From Acidobacteriota bacterium (GTDB lineage: Bacteria; Acidobacteriota; Blastocatellia; Pyrinomonadales; Pyrinomonadaceae): a stretch of 64,000 nucleotides of DNA. The notes beneath the pieces are model-generated. The model had not been told where the DNA came from, ran no database searches, and was given only the letters and a program-made list of their open reading frames with translations. The position numbers and the translations under genes are program-made. Position 1 is the first letter of the stretch, and every line of letters begins with the position of its first letter. Below are positions 52,203 through 59,523 of this stretch, piece after piece. The DNA is taken from NCBI GenBank assembly GCA_003223935.1, contig QHXQ01000036.1, forward strand, positions 22,061-86,060, written 5' to 3'.

Positions 52203-54077
52203 TTAGCGCTCGGCGAGGCCGGAGATGCTGAGACCGATGCCGCGATTCGCGCCGACGATGGCTTGCCAGTCGTACTCGAAGTCGGCATTGCCGCCGCCGG
52301 AGACATCGAACGAGGGCGCGGTGAAATTACCGGAATTGCGGTCGAAGCTGGCGATAACCCACGAGCCACGTATCCGTGCATTACCGCCGCCTTGGCGCAC
52401 GACGTTGCCGCCGCCCATCACGAGAATGACGCCGCGAAATTGCGAGTTGCCATTCAGGGTCAGCGTACCGGTCACGACGAGCAACCCGCCGCCGCCGTCC
52501 AGATTGCAGTCGCCGTCAACGAAGGTGAACCCACCGTTGTTGTAATCGCCGGCCGTGCCGCTAAAGGAAGTGTAGTAAGCGTTGCGGGCCTGCGCGACGC
52601 CCATCAACCCGCCGTTGGAGCCGGTCGGGCCGTAGAGCATTTCGCGCGCGGCATCGGCGGTTCTAAGGAAGTCCGGCGTAGTGACCGCCTTCGGCACATC
52701 CGGCGCTGGCGTCGCCGGATCATTATCCGGCACAGGCGTTAGTGAACCGGGCCACGGCGAGGGGATGGTATTCGTATTCATATTCATGCTGGGCGGATTG
52801 GTCAGGTCCAGAATGGACAGCTTCGGATCGTCCACCGTCGAGCCTTTGACGATGCCTCCGTTCGCCGCCCCCCAATCGTGCAGACTGATCGCCACGGTCG
52901 GCTGTTGCGGCTGGACGCCTGACGCATCAATGCCAGAGTAATTCTTGGCGTTGCTGCTACCCAGATCGAAAGTCATCGAAGCGGTCTGATTGTCTGAGCC
53001 GCGAATACAGATGGTGGCGGGCGGATTGATCAGGAAAGCGAAATTATCAACGACCGCCTCCAACTGCTTGCGCGCGCCTTTGGGGCCGTAGCCGGTCGAA
53101 CGGATGATAAGTTGACGCGGATCAGGCGCGGTGACACGCACGGGGATGCTGGTGATTGTGCCTGTGGCTGTGGTCGTCAACAGCAGCGTCGGATTGCTGC
53201 CGGTGAGCGTATAAGCAGTGCCTTGGACAACGGCCGTCATCGTGCCGAAAGTGACAGCTAAGGTGCTGCCCAACGGTGCGACGAGACCTTGGATCGTGCC
53301 GTTGATGGTGAACTGACCCGGGTAGGGCGTGGTCTGATTGATCTGCAAGACGAAAGGTGTGCTTGGGATGAGCGCGCCTAAGTTCGTGTAGCGGACGTTG
53401 AATGAACCTAGAGCGGAGTTGACCGCCGGATAAGCGACGAGTGCCGTCGAGCCGGTGGGCGTAAAAGAGATAGTAGCGGTGTCGCCGGGGTTTGTGCCGT
53501 TCTGCGTGAAGGGGTTGGTGCTCCCGTTGATCGTGCCGGTGGTCGAGAAGGTCACGTTCTGACTGTTATCTGGATCGGCGACGGTGACGCTGTAGGCGCT
53601 GCCGCTCAAGAGCGAGTAAGGGGCAGCCACGATCTTACGGTCGCTATAGCTCGCGCCTGCCGATTGATAGTCGTAGCCGAGCCAGCGCGACAGGCGGTAG
53701 GGAAAGGCCGAGCCGTCGGCGCTCGTCGTCGGGTCGGCCGGATCGTTTGAGGTCGCGCGCGTGACCGCGCCGCGAAAGGTCAGCTTATCGGCATCAGGGA
53801 TGATGCCGCTAACAGGTATCGTCTGGATGAGCGGGTTGGGCGCGTATTGCCCGCGCAGGGCCGAGAGCGAGTCTTCGATGCCCGCCTCGGCCGCGTAGTA
53901 AGCCTGCTCCTCGCCGGACGAATCGTAGGCCAGCGAGTTGGACATGGCGGTGCTGAGAATGAGCGCGCCACCTGCGGCCAGCAGCAACATCGCAATCAAC
54001 AACATCATCATCAACGCTGCGCCGCGTTCATCGCGCCGCCGTTGATAAGCTACGGGCAACTTATTACGTGTCTTCAT
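52203..54077 (-). CDS. PilX-like minor pilin/assembly protein with large beta-rich body
   Basis: The 624-residue protein has a PilX-type N-terminus: basic (KTRNKLPVAYQRRRDERG) then ALMMMLLIAMLLLAAGGALILS, followed by EEQAYYAAEAGIEDSLSAL, which is the hallmark of PilX/GspK-like minor pilins. The body of more than 450 residues is Thr/Gly/Asn-rich and probably beta-structured; one Cys (INPPATICIRG) has a possible partner at DGDCNLDGGGG. ATG 54077 is preferred over GTG 54089 because GAGGTG lies 11 nt upstream of it. It is last in a four-gene pilin operon. Confidence 0.85.
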   Translation of the reverse strand: MKTRNKLPVAYQRRRDERGAALMMMLLIAMLLLAAGGALILSTAMSNSLAYDSSGEEQAYYAAEAGIEDSLSALRGQYAPNPLIQTIPVSGIIPDADKLTFRGAVTRATSNDPADPTTSADGSAFPYRLSRWLGYDYQSAGASYSDRKIVAAPYSLLSGSAYSVTVADPDNSQNVTFSTTGTINGSTNPFTQNGTNPGDTATISFTPTGSTALVAYPAVNSALGSFNVRYTNLGALIPSTPFVLQINQTTPYPGQFTINGTIQGLVAPLGSTLAVTFGTMTAVVQGTAYTLTGSNPTLLLTTTATGTITSIPVRVTAPDPRQLIIRSTGYGPKGARKQLEAVVDNFAFLINPPATICIRGSDNQTASMTFDLGSSNAKNYSGIDASGVQPQQPTVAISLHDWGAANGGIVKGSTVDDPKLSILDLTNPPSMNMNTNTIPSPWPGSLTPVPDNDPATPAPDVPKAVTTPDFLRTADAAREMLYGPTGSNGGLMGVAQARNAYYTSFSGTAGDYNNGGFTFVDGDCNLDGGGGLLVVTGTLTLNGNSQFRGVILVMGGGNVVRQGGGNARIRGSWVIASFDRNSGNFTAPSFDVSGGGNADFEYDWQAIVGANRGIGLSISGLAER

Positions 54078-54118
54078 CGCGTAGAGCACCTCAACCGCTA
54101 ATGATCGGTCGTTCGAGA

Positions 54119-54811
54119 CTAATAGGTGTTATTCAGGTTCGCGTTGTGCAGTTCGACGCCGGAGTTGAGCACCACCTGCCGGGCCGGCTGATAGCCGGGC
54201 GAGCCGGGCGAACCCGTCGCACGCAGGTTGACCCAGACACGGATGCGCACCCCGACGGCTTTGGTCACGTCGGCCAACGTGTCATTGCCTGCGGCGTCAA
54301 GGTACTGCACGTTCATTCCGTCAATGCGATTGGCCAGCACTTCTGTGTTGCCGCCCGGTCGCAACTCGCGGCGCACGAGAAAGCTGTCGCCGGTCGCATC
54401 GGTGTAGAACTGAAACTTGATCGCTTCGTCCTGCCCATAGACATTGCCGCTACCACTGCCGCCGTCCATCGCATCGAGGTTGGCAGCGTAAGCGATTGAC
54501 TGTGAGTCGCAGTCGGAAGGCAACAGACCATTGCGCGGCACGAGGCCGGACGTGCCGCTAGCGTTCGTGTAGGTCAGGCCGCGCGGCAGCTTGTAGCCCG
54601 CGTTCGCTAACTCGCGCGTCATGATGTTGACGGCGCGTTGCGCGTCGGCGAGTGCGTCCGAACGTTGATCTTCGCGCGAGCGGACGTTGAAGGAACTGAG
54701 GAGCAGCGTGCTGGCGGCAGCCGCGATGGTGACCATCGCGGCCATCGCGATCAGCAACTCCAGCAGCGAGAAGCCGGCCTGCCCGTGTGCCTTAACCTTG
54801 CCTGTATCCAT
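54119..54811 (-). CDS. PilW/GspJ-like minor pseudopilin
   Basis: The 230-residue protein has a class-III prepilin signal: a short basic leader then GFSLLELLIAMAAMVTIAAAA, with Gly before the cleavage site and the conserved Glu5. The ADAQRAVNIMTRELANAGY helix continues, as in PilW. The globular part is beta-rich with a single Cys (PSDCDSQS). It is the third gene of the operon, 41 nt before the PilX-like gene. Minor pilins of this kind prime type IV pilus or pseudopilus assembly. The motor and secretin genes are not in the window. Confidence 0.9.
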   Translation of the reverse strand: MDTGKVKAHGQAGFSLLELLIAMAAMVTIAAAASTLLLSSFNVRSREDQRSDALADAQRAVNIMTRELANAGYKLPRGLTYTNASGTSGLVPRNGLLPSDCDSQSIAYAANLDAMDGGSGSGNVYGQDEAIKFQFYTDATGDSFLVRRELRPGGNTEVLANRIDGMNVQYLDAAGNDTLADVTKAVGVRIRVWVNLRATGSPGSPGYQPARQVVLNSGVELHNANLNNTY

Positions 54812-54856
54812 GAAACCTTACTCCTTCTAAACGGCGCTCCGTGCGCGCGCTGCTCG

Positions 54857-55345
54857 TTATTGCCGGTACGGGCCGAGGGCTGGCGAGGTGCGCCGGACGA
54901 CGACCGTCATCGCCGCGTTGCGCCAGTCGTTTTGACTTCGGTTCGAGTTGCGCGCCTTGACCGTGAGTGTGATCCGTTTCTGCATCACAGGGCCGCCCGT
55001 GTAGGTCGTTAAGTCTTCGATGGTCGTGGTCAGATCATAGGAGCGTGAATCGCCGGCTGTGCTGTTCGTGTTGTTCGCGTTCGTCCCCGAAGAGGCTTGC
55101 GTCGTGACGAGGGTGGTCGCCGCCGCTTGCGCGGCCATTTGCGCGGAGTCCCACTGTAGGGCGCGGTAGGTCTCCACCTGCCTTTGCAGGATGGCCAACT
55201 CGTTGGTGCGATCCGTTGCGCCGGAGTTGTAGCGCACCGCATAGAAGAACAGAGAGACCGCACCCAGCCCGACGATCAGCATCACCGACATAGCGATGCA
55301 TATTTCAAGTAAGGTGAACCCGCGCGCTTTAGGCGAATGCGACAT
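54857..55345 (-). CDS. PilV/GspI-like minor pseudopilin
   Basis: The 162-residue prepilin has the leader MSHSPKARG and helix FTLLEICIAMSVMLIVGLGAV with Glu5 present. The remainder is polar, with a Thr/Asn/Ser-rich loop (SSGTNANNTNSTAGDSR) and two strands (YDLTTTIEDLTTYTGG, KRITLTVKARN). The PilV/GspI assignment rests on size and order in the operon. It lies 12 nt after the FimT-like gene and 45 nt before the PilW-like gene. Confidence 0.88.
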   Translation of the reverse strand: MSHSPKARGFTLLEICIAMSVMLIVGLGAVSLFFYAVRYNSGATDRTNELAILQRQVETYRALQWDSAQMAAQAAATTLVTTQASSGTNANNTNSTAGDSRSYDLTTTIEDLTTYTGGPVMQKRITLTVKARNSNRSQNDWRNAAMTVVVRRTSPALGPYRQ

Positions 55346-55357
55346 GACAGAGACCTC

Positions 55358-56440
55358 CTAGTTCGTGACTTTCACAGTGACCGTAGCCGAGCCGCAACTC
55401 GAACTGAACGTGACTTGATAGTTGAAGTTCGCGTTGTTGCGCCGCGACTTGATCGTGAATGAGAGCGAGCCACTGACGGGCACGGTACCGGAAGTTGGCG
55501 ACACACTGATCTCAGTCGCGTTGCTCGGCGTGGCTATGACCGCCGTGCTGCTAGTCGCGCCCGGCACAGTGATCTGTACCGTCGCCGTTGATAGTCCATT
55601 CTTGCGAACCGTTACGGTCGTTGGGCTGGCCACGAGGCTACATCCATTCGGCGGCGGCGGCGTCGGTGTGGGTGTCGGCGTTGGCGTGGGTGTCGGCGTT
55701 GGCGTCGGGGTGGGCGTCGGGGTGGGCGTTGGTGTGGGCGTCGGGGTCGGTGTCGGGGTGGGCGTTGGTGTGGGCGTCGGGGTCGGTGTCGGGGTGGGCG
55801 TTGGTGTGGGCGTGGGCGTCGGCGTGGGCGTCGGCGTGCCGCCGCCTGCTCCCGGCGTCGGGGTCGGGGTGCTCAAGTTCGACGTGTTAGCGTTCACGTC
55901 CGGCGTGTTCACCACGTCGTTGAGTGTGACATCGCCGAGACTGGAGATGGAGATGTCGGTCGGGTCGGACGGGTTCTCCTGATTGTCCGAGATGTTAATA
56001 AATCTGATCGAAATATCGCCGCCAGTTTGTCCGCGCCAGTTGTAGCTGAGCGTGTCTGGATACGCCCCGGGCGAAAAGATGACTTCGGGGTCGAGCGTGA
56101 AGGTGCGCGTTTCGAGCGTGCCGTCAGCATTGAAGATCGATCCGTTGCCGTCGAAGTCCATCACGACCTGATAGGTCGTCGCGTTCACCAGGATGACGCG
56201 CGCGCGCGTGTCCACGGGCGTAACGTCGGCGTGGCGGCGCACCGAATCAACCCGCGCCTTTTCGAGATAGCTGGCGAACAGACGCGCTGAGCCGAGGCGC
56301 TGCATCTTGGCGCGCGCCGAACGAACGCCGACCACAGTGAAGACCGACACGATGCCAATGATGGTGACGACAATTATTAATTGCACCACCGTGAAGCCCG
56401 CTTCCGTTCGTCTGTCTGCGCGCATGATCTGCTTGTTCAT
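55358..56440 (-). CDS. FimT/GspH-like pseudopilin with Gln5, Thr-Pro linker and C-terminal Ig-like domain
   Basis: The 360-residue protein starts at ATG 56440 (GGAGG upstream). The prepilin helix is GFTVVQLIIVVTIIGIVSV: the residue at position 5 is Gln instead of the near-universal Glu. A GspH/FimT-like pilin domain follows to about residue 180. Then comes a run of roughly 30 Thr-Pro dipeptides (about 190-255), and a C-terminal domain of about 100 residues (NGCSLVASPTTVTVRKNG to SCGSATVTVKVTN) with two Cys and an Ig/BACON-like strand pattern. The domain is thus displayed on a stalk. It is first in the operon and follows a sigma-54 promoter. Confidence 0.88.
   Translation of the reverse strand: MNKQIMRADRRTEAGFTVVQLIIVVTIIGIVSVFTVVGVRSARAKMQRLGSARLFASYLEKARVDSVRRHADVTPVDTRARVILVNATTYQVVMDFDGNGSIFNADGTLETRTFTLDPEVIFSPGAYPDTLSYNWRGQTGGDISIRFINISDNQENPSDPTDISISSLGDVTLNDVVNTPDVNANTSNLSTPTPTPGAGGGTPTPTPTPTPTPTPTPTPTPTPTPTPTPTPTPTPTPTPTPTPTPTPTPTPTPTPTPTPTPPPPNGCSLVASPTTVTVRKNGLSTATVQITVPGATSSTAVIATPSNATEISVSPTSGTVPVSGSLSFTIKSRRNNANFNYQVTFSSSCGSATVTVKVTN
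55660..55850 (-). repeat. 6-bp microsatellite encoding the Thr-Pro stalk
   Basis: The plus strand shows variants of GGCGTT, GGTGTC and GGGGTC in tandem over about 190 bp. In the minus frame every hexamer reads Pro-Thr. The third positions vary (several synonymous codons), so the dipeptide is more conserved than the DNA. Copy number is likely to be variable between strains. Confidence 0.9.
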
Positions 56441-56508
56441 CGAAGCCTCCAACAACGGCCGTCTTCTGCCGAGGACAAGTCGGGGGCGGCATGCCCCCAC
56501 ACATTAAT

Positions 56509-56524
56509 GGCAAAGGCGATGCCA
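56509..56524 (-). promoter_or_regulatory. Sigma-54 (-24/-12) promoter of the pseudopilin operon
   Basis: On the minus strand the sequence TGGCATCGCCTTTGCC has GG and GC exactly 10 nt apart, and matches TGGCAYR-N4-TTGCW at most positions. It lies about 70 nt upstream of the first pilin start, giving a predicted 5' end near 56498. Sigma-54 control of pilin genes by NtrC-type activators (as for PilR) is well established, and one such activator gene lies just downstream of the operon. Confidence 0.65.
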
Positions 56525-57027
56525 GATGCGTAGGCCCGCCATTTTGTTAGCTTCCGCGTCCGTGCGCGCTCAACGGCAGCGCACATTCGTCACCTTAAGT
56601 GACAGCCGTAGAAGCGCGCTTCACACTGCCAGACAGGCACGCCCGACTAGCACCTGCGTTACCCAACCCTATTACTTAAAGAAACAACTAGCGGCGACTG
56701 CGCCGCACACTAGGGCGCACACGCACGTGCATGCGTGCAAGCGAAACTGTGTGCGGGCTTATGGATTGGTGGGCTTGCGTCTTAGGTGCGACGGGCGCGG
56801 CTTGAGGTTTGCAGTGTCGTTGTTCGCGTTGCCGGCGCGGCGCGCAACCTGCGCGAGGGCATGCGCGCTTGCTGCACGCCGCTGCCGGCAACTGACCCGA
56901 CAGAGAACCGTGCCGACCTTTGTGCGGCGTTAAGACTAAAGGCGGTTGGGTTCACATGAGGCAGGTGTCTGCCAAGTTCGCTCGCCGCCGCGCGTTGCCG
57001 CACAGCGCGCGACCGGCCGGGCGACGC
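56525..57027. other. Intergenic region without a supported gene
   Basis: About 500 bp upstream of the pilin promoter. A 135-codon plus-strand frame (56526-56933) is Arg/Ala/Cys-rich and has no ribosome-binding site, so it is not accepted. The stretch might hold enhancer sites for a sigma-54 activator, but no clear dyad was seen. Confidence 0.4.
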
Positions 57028-57061
57028 AGCGCCCCGGCGACTCTCAGGCCGCCGGGGCGCT
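57028..57061. terminator. GC-rich hairpin
   Basis: A 12-bp perfect stem (AGCGCCCCGGCG at 57028-57039 with CGCCGGGGCGCT at 57050-57061) lies next to heptamer hairpin 8. It is followed by GATGTTTAG on the plus strand. It may terminate the PBP4 transcript beyond its stop at 57131 (minus strand), after the heptamer hairpin. Confidence 0.5.
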
Positions 57062-57064
57062 GAT

Positions 57065-57133
57065 GTTTAGGGCTGAGGGATGAAGGCATAATCACGCAAG
57101 CAGCATGATTATGCCTTCATCCCTCAGCCCTTA
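57065..57133. repeat. Heptamer-repeat hairpin 8 (perfect 26-bp stem)
   Basis: The arms are 57069-57094 and 57106-57131, complementary over all 26 bp with an 11-nt loop. In 7-bp register the left arm reads GGGCTGA, GGGATGA, AGGCATA. The right arm ends at the stop codon of the PBP4 gene. Perfect pairing between diverged heptamers shows that the arms change together. Confidence 0.9.
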
Positions 57134-58504
57134 GTTTGACGTTGATTCGTACTCGCTCGGCTTGGCGGCTTTCAGTTCTGTGTCGGCGAGGCGCATGGCG
57201 AGCGTGTGTGGTGTGTAGGTGAAGGGCGCGGGGCCGCCGCGCGCGAACTGTATCTCGGAGACGATGGCGTCTTGCATGCTGCGGAAGCGCAGGACGTTGC
57301 CGCGTTGATTGAAGATGACGAAGTAGAGCGTCTCGCCGGACTTCGCTTGCATCTGCCCGACGAGCGCGCTCACGCCGCCGTCTGAGCGTCCGAGCGTGCC
57401 GGTCTTAGCGACGACGCTACCGCGTGAGACAGACGCCGCGTAACGTTTCTCCAACGTGCCCGGATCAACGCCCGCCACAGACATGATGTCTGACGGCGCA
57501 AGATTGTGTTCGGCCAGTTCCGCGACGAGCGCGCGATAGACTTTCATCATCGCGCGCGGACTCAAGCGATTAATACCTAACCCGCTCGTCGAATCAAGCT
57601 GCACCTCTTCCGGTTTCAAACCAACGTTGCTGATGAGAAACTGGCGCAAGCCCGCCGCGCCGCCCATCGTGTCGCCTAGACGCTCGGCCATAAAATTGTT
57701 CGAATAACAGAGCAGCACCTTCAAAATATCAACGAGCGGACTTGAGCGATGCGTCAACAACTGTCGCGCGCCCGGCGGCACAGGCGCAACATAGACCGCG
57801 CCCATCACGGCGACGCTCGGCGTCGTCAACAGACTCTCGCGGTCATTCAAAGCATTGCGCTCTTCGAGCCAAGCGCGCGTCGCCGTCTCAGGCCGGCGCG
57901 TTGCATCGAGCGTGTCGTAGAAATTATTGCCGGATGCACGCGCAGACCAACTGTAGTTCATCGTGAACATCGGCGCGACGATCAGATCGCCCGTCACGGT
58001 GCGGATGCCGAGCCGGTTCAACTCGCGCGCCACCATCACCGCGTGCTCGTAATGGAATGAAGGATCGCGGCCCGAAATGATGAGGTCGCCTGTGATCGTG
58101 CCCGTCTGCGGGTCGAGCGTGCCCGTCGTCCAGACGACGGTCGAGAAACGATACCGCGGCCCGAAGGTGTGCAACGCATCAAGTGCTGTCGCTAGTTTGA
58201 GCGTCGAGGCCGGATTGAACTGTTCGTCCGCGCCATACTCTTTCACGACTTGCCCGTCGCTTGTCTCCACGAGCAGACCGAGCCGGCCGTAAACAGGCGT
58301 CGGCGTCGGCAGAGGTTGAATGTCGTGGACAGCGTCGGGCGCGAGCGCATCCGGCTGAGGCGCGGGTTGCACGGGCAGCAGCGAAGGCTTAACGAGTGCC
58401 GGCGTCGCTTGCGCGACCGGCGTCTGCGCTTCTTGCGCCGTCGCGCTCAACGTGAGCGCGACGAGCAGGCCGAACATGAAACTAATGCGTTTGACCTTCA
58501 ACAT
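57131..58504 (-). CDS. dacB: D-Ala-D-Ala carboxypeptidase/endopeptidase PBP4 (S13)
   Basis: The 457-residue periplasmic enzyme trims or cuts peptidoglycan cross-links. The ATG at 58504 has AAGGGA 6 nt upstream; the frame upstream of it is not protein-like. A signal peptide (ISFMFGLLVALTLSATAQ) and a Pro-rich linker of about 50 residues come first. The catalytic SxxK is S100/K103 (NPASTLKLATALDAL), SxN is in CYSNNFMAERL and KTG is in VVAKTGTLGRSDGG. The gene ends against heptamer hairpin 8. The family is usually non-essential and is involved in wall remodelling. Confidence 0.94.
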   Translation of the reverse strand: MLKVKRISFMFGLLVALTLSATAQEAQTPVAQATPALVKPSLLPVQPAPQPDALAPDAVHDIQPLPTPTPVYGRLGLLVETSDGQVVKEYGADEQFNPASTLKLATALDALHTFGPRYRFSTVVWTTGTLDPQTGTITGDLIISGRDPSFHYEHAVMVARELNRLGIRTVTGDLIVAPMFTMNYSWSARASGNNFYDTLDATRRPETATRAWLEERNALNDRESLLTTPSVAVMGAVYVAPVPPGARQLLTHRSSPLVDILKVLLCYSNNFMAERLGDTMGGAAGLRQFLISNVGLKPEEVQLDSTSGLGINRLSPRAMMKVYRALVAELAEHNLAPSDIMSVAGVDPGTLEKRYAASVSRGSVVAKTGTLGRSDGGVSALVGQMQAKSGETLYFVIFNQRGNVLRFRSMQDAIVSEIQFARGGPAPFTYTPHTLAMRLADTELKAAKPSEYESTSN

Positions 58505-58763
58505 AAACATTCCCTTGAGCGCAACAACATGTTCGGGGGCTTTGAGCATCATAGCACGAGGAGAGGTGACCTGTGGCGCGTAAGTTTTCAGTGGTTGCGC
58601 GCCAGCTATTAGATGCACTGCACGGACGACGTGGATGCAAGCCACAAGCGCGCACGGCATGCCGCGAGCGAGATTGCGAGCAAGTGCGTTGACAATGTTT
58701 CCAACACGCTCCTAAAATTTCGCTGTTCGCTTTTTGAGTCCTCGTGTTGACCTAACGTCTGTA

Positions 58764-59426
58764 GTGCGCCGAGAACGAGAGCCGGTCACAATTGAACGCA
58801 TGCACGCCACGCACCGTGCGCGGCGCAAAGAGATTCGCGCGCGTCTCGCACAGTTCGAGTCGGTGTGGCACGGCGGTTCGGATGAACGCTTGTGGGAAGA
58901 GTTGGTCTTCTGCATCTTCACGGCGGGCGCGTCGGCGCGCATGGGCTTGCGCTCGATTGAAGCTGTCCGGCCGTTGCTCGCCGACGGTGCGCACGAAGAA
59001 CTGGCGGCGGTGCTCACGGGCGTGCATCGTTATCCGCGCTCGCGCTCAGGCTACATCGTCGCCACGCGCGACTACTTGCGCGCCGATTGCAACTTGCGTC
59101 TGCGCGCACGTTTGAATAGTTTTGCTGATCCGCTTGCGCGCCGCGACTGGCTTGCGCGCACGAGCGGCATCAAAGGTCTCGGCTACAAAGAGTCGAGCCA
59201 TTTCTTGCGCAACGTGGGCCTGCGCGGTTACGCGATCCTCGACAAACACATCCTGCGCAGCCTCTTTGAACTCGGCATCATAGCGTCGCCCGATCCGCCC
59301 ACCACGCGCGCACGCTACCTTGCCACCGAAGACCTGCTGCGCCGCTTCGCCCGCACGGCGCGCATCGCCTTCGACGAACTCGATCTAGTGCTCTGGTCAA
59401 TGAAGACGGGAGAGATTTTGAAATGA
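58764..59426 (+). CDS. Ogg2-type 8-oxoguanine DNA glycosylase/AP lyase
   Basis: The product (about 220 residues) has the layout of the archaeal-type Ogg2 enzymes that remove 8-oxoguanine and cut the backbone. The core is WEELVFCIFTAGASA, then the helix-hairpin-helix TSGIKGLGYKESSHFLRNVG with catalytic Lys (142 from the GTG start), then AILDKHILRSL with catalytic Asp (160). The C-terminal DLVLWSMKTGEILK is typical of the family. The start is uncertain: GTG 58764, ATG 58800 or TTG 58734. The protein is best known in archaea and some thermophilic bacteria. The stop TGA falls at the edge of heptamer hairpin 9. Confidence 0.88.
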   Translation: MRREREPVTIERMHATHRARRKEIRARLAQFESVWHGGSDERLWEELVFCIFTAGASARMGLRSIEAVRPLLADGAHEELAAVLTGVHRYPRSRSGYIVATRDYLRADCNLRLRARLNSFADPLARRDWLARTSGIKGLGYKESSHFLRNVGLRGYAILDKHILRSLFELGIIASPDPPTTRARYLATEDLLRRFARTARIAFDELDLVLWSMKTGEILK

Positions 59427-59500
59427 TGAATGGTGAACGCAGAATGATGAATGAAAGACAAGCTGTGCTTACTTCATCGTTCTGCCTTCATCGTTCCGCA
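59426..59500. repeat. Heptamer-repeat hairpin 9 (GATGAAT-type)
   Basis: The left arm contains GATGAAT, GGTGAAC, GCAGAAT, GATGAAT. The right arm (59470-59499) is the complement of GGAACGA, TGAAGGC, AGAACGA, TGAAG. It lies directly after the Ogg2 stop and before the aspartic protease start. Confidence 0.75.
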
Positions 59501-59523
59501 CTTAGTTGGGGGTGGCCGAAGAA

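Noticed and set aside
55422..55982. Plus-strand frame encoding a Gly-Val repeat
   Set aside because: It is the antisense reading of the Thr-Pro microsatellite in the FimT-like gene.
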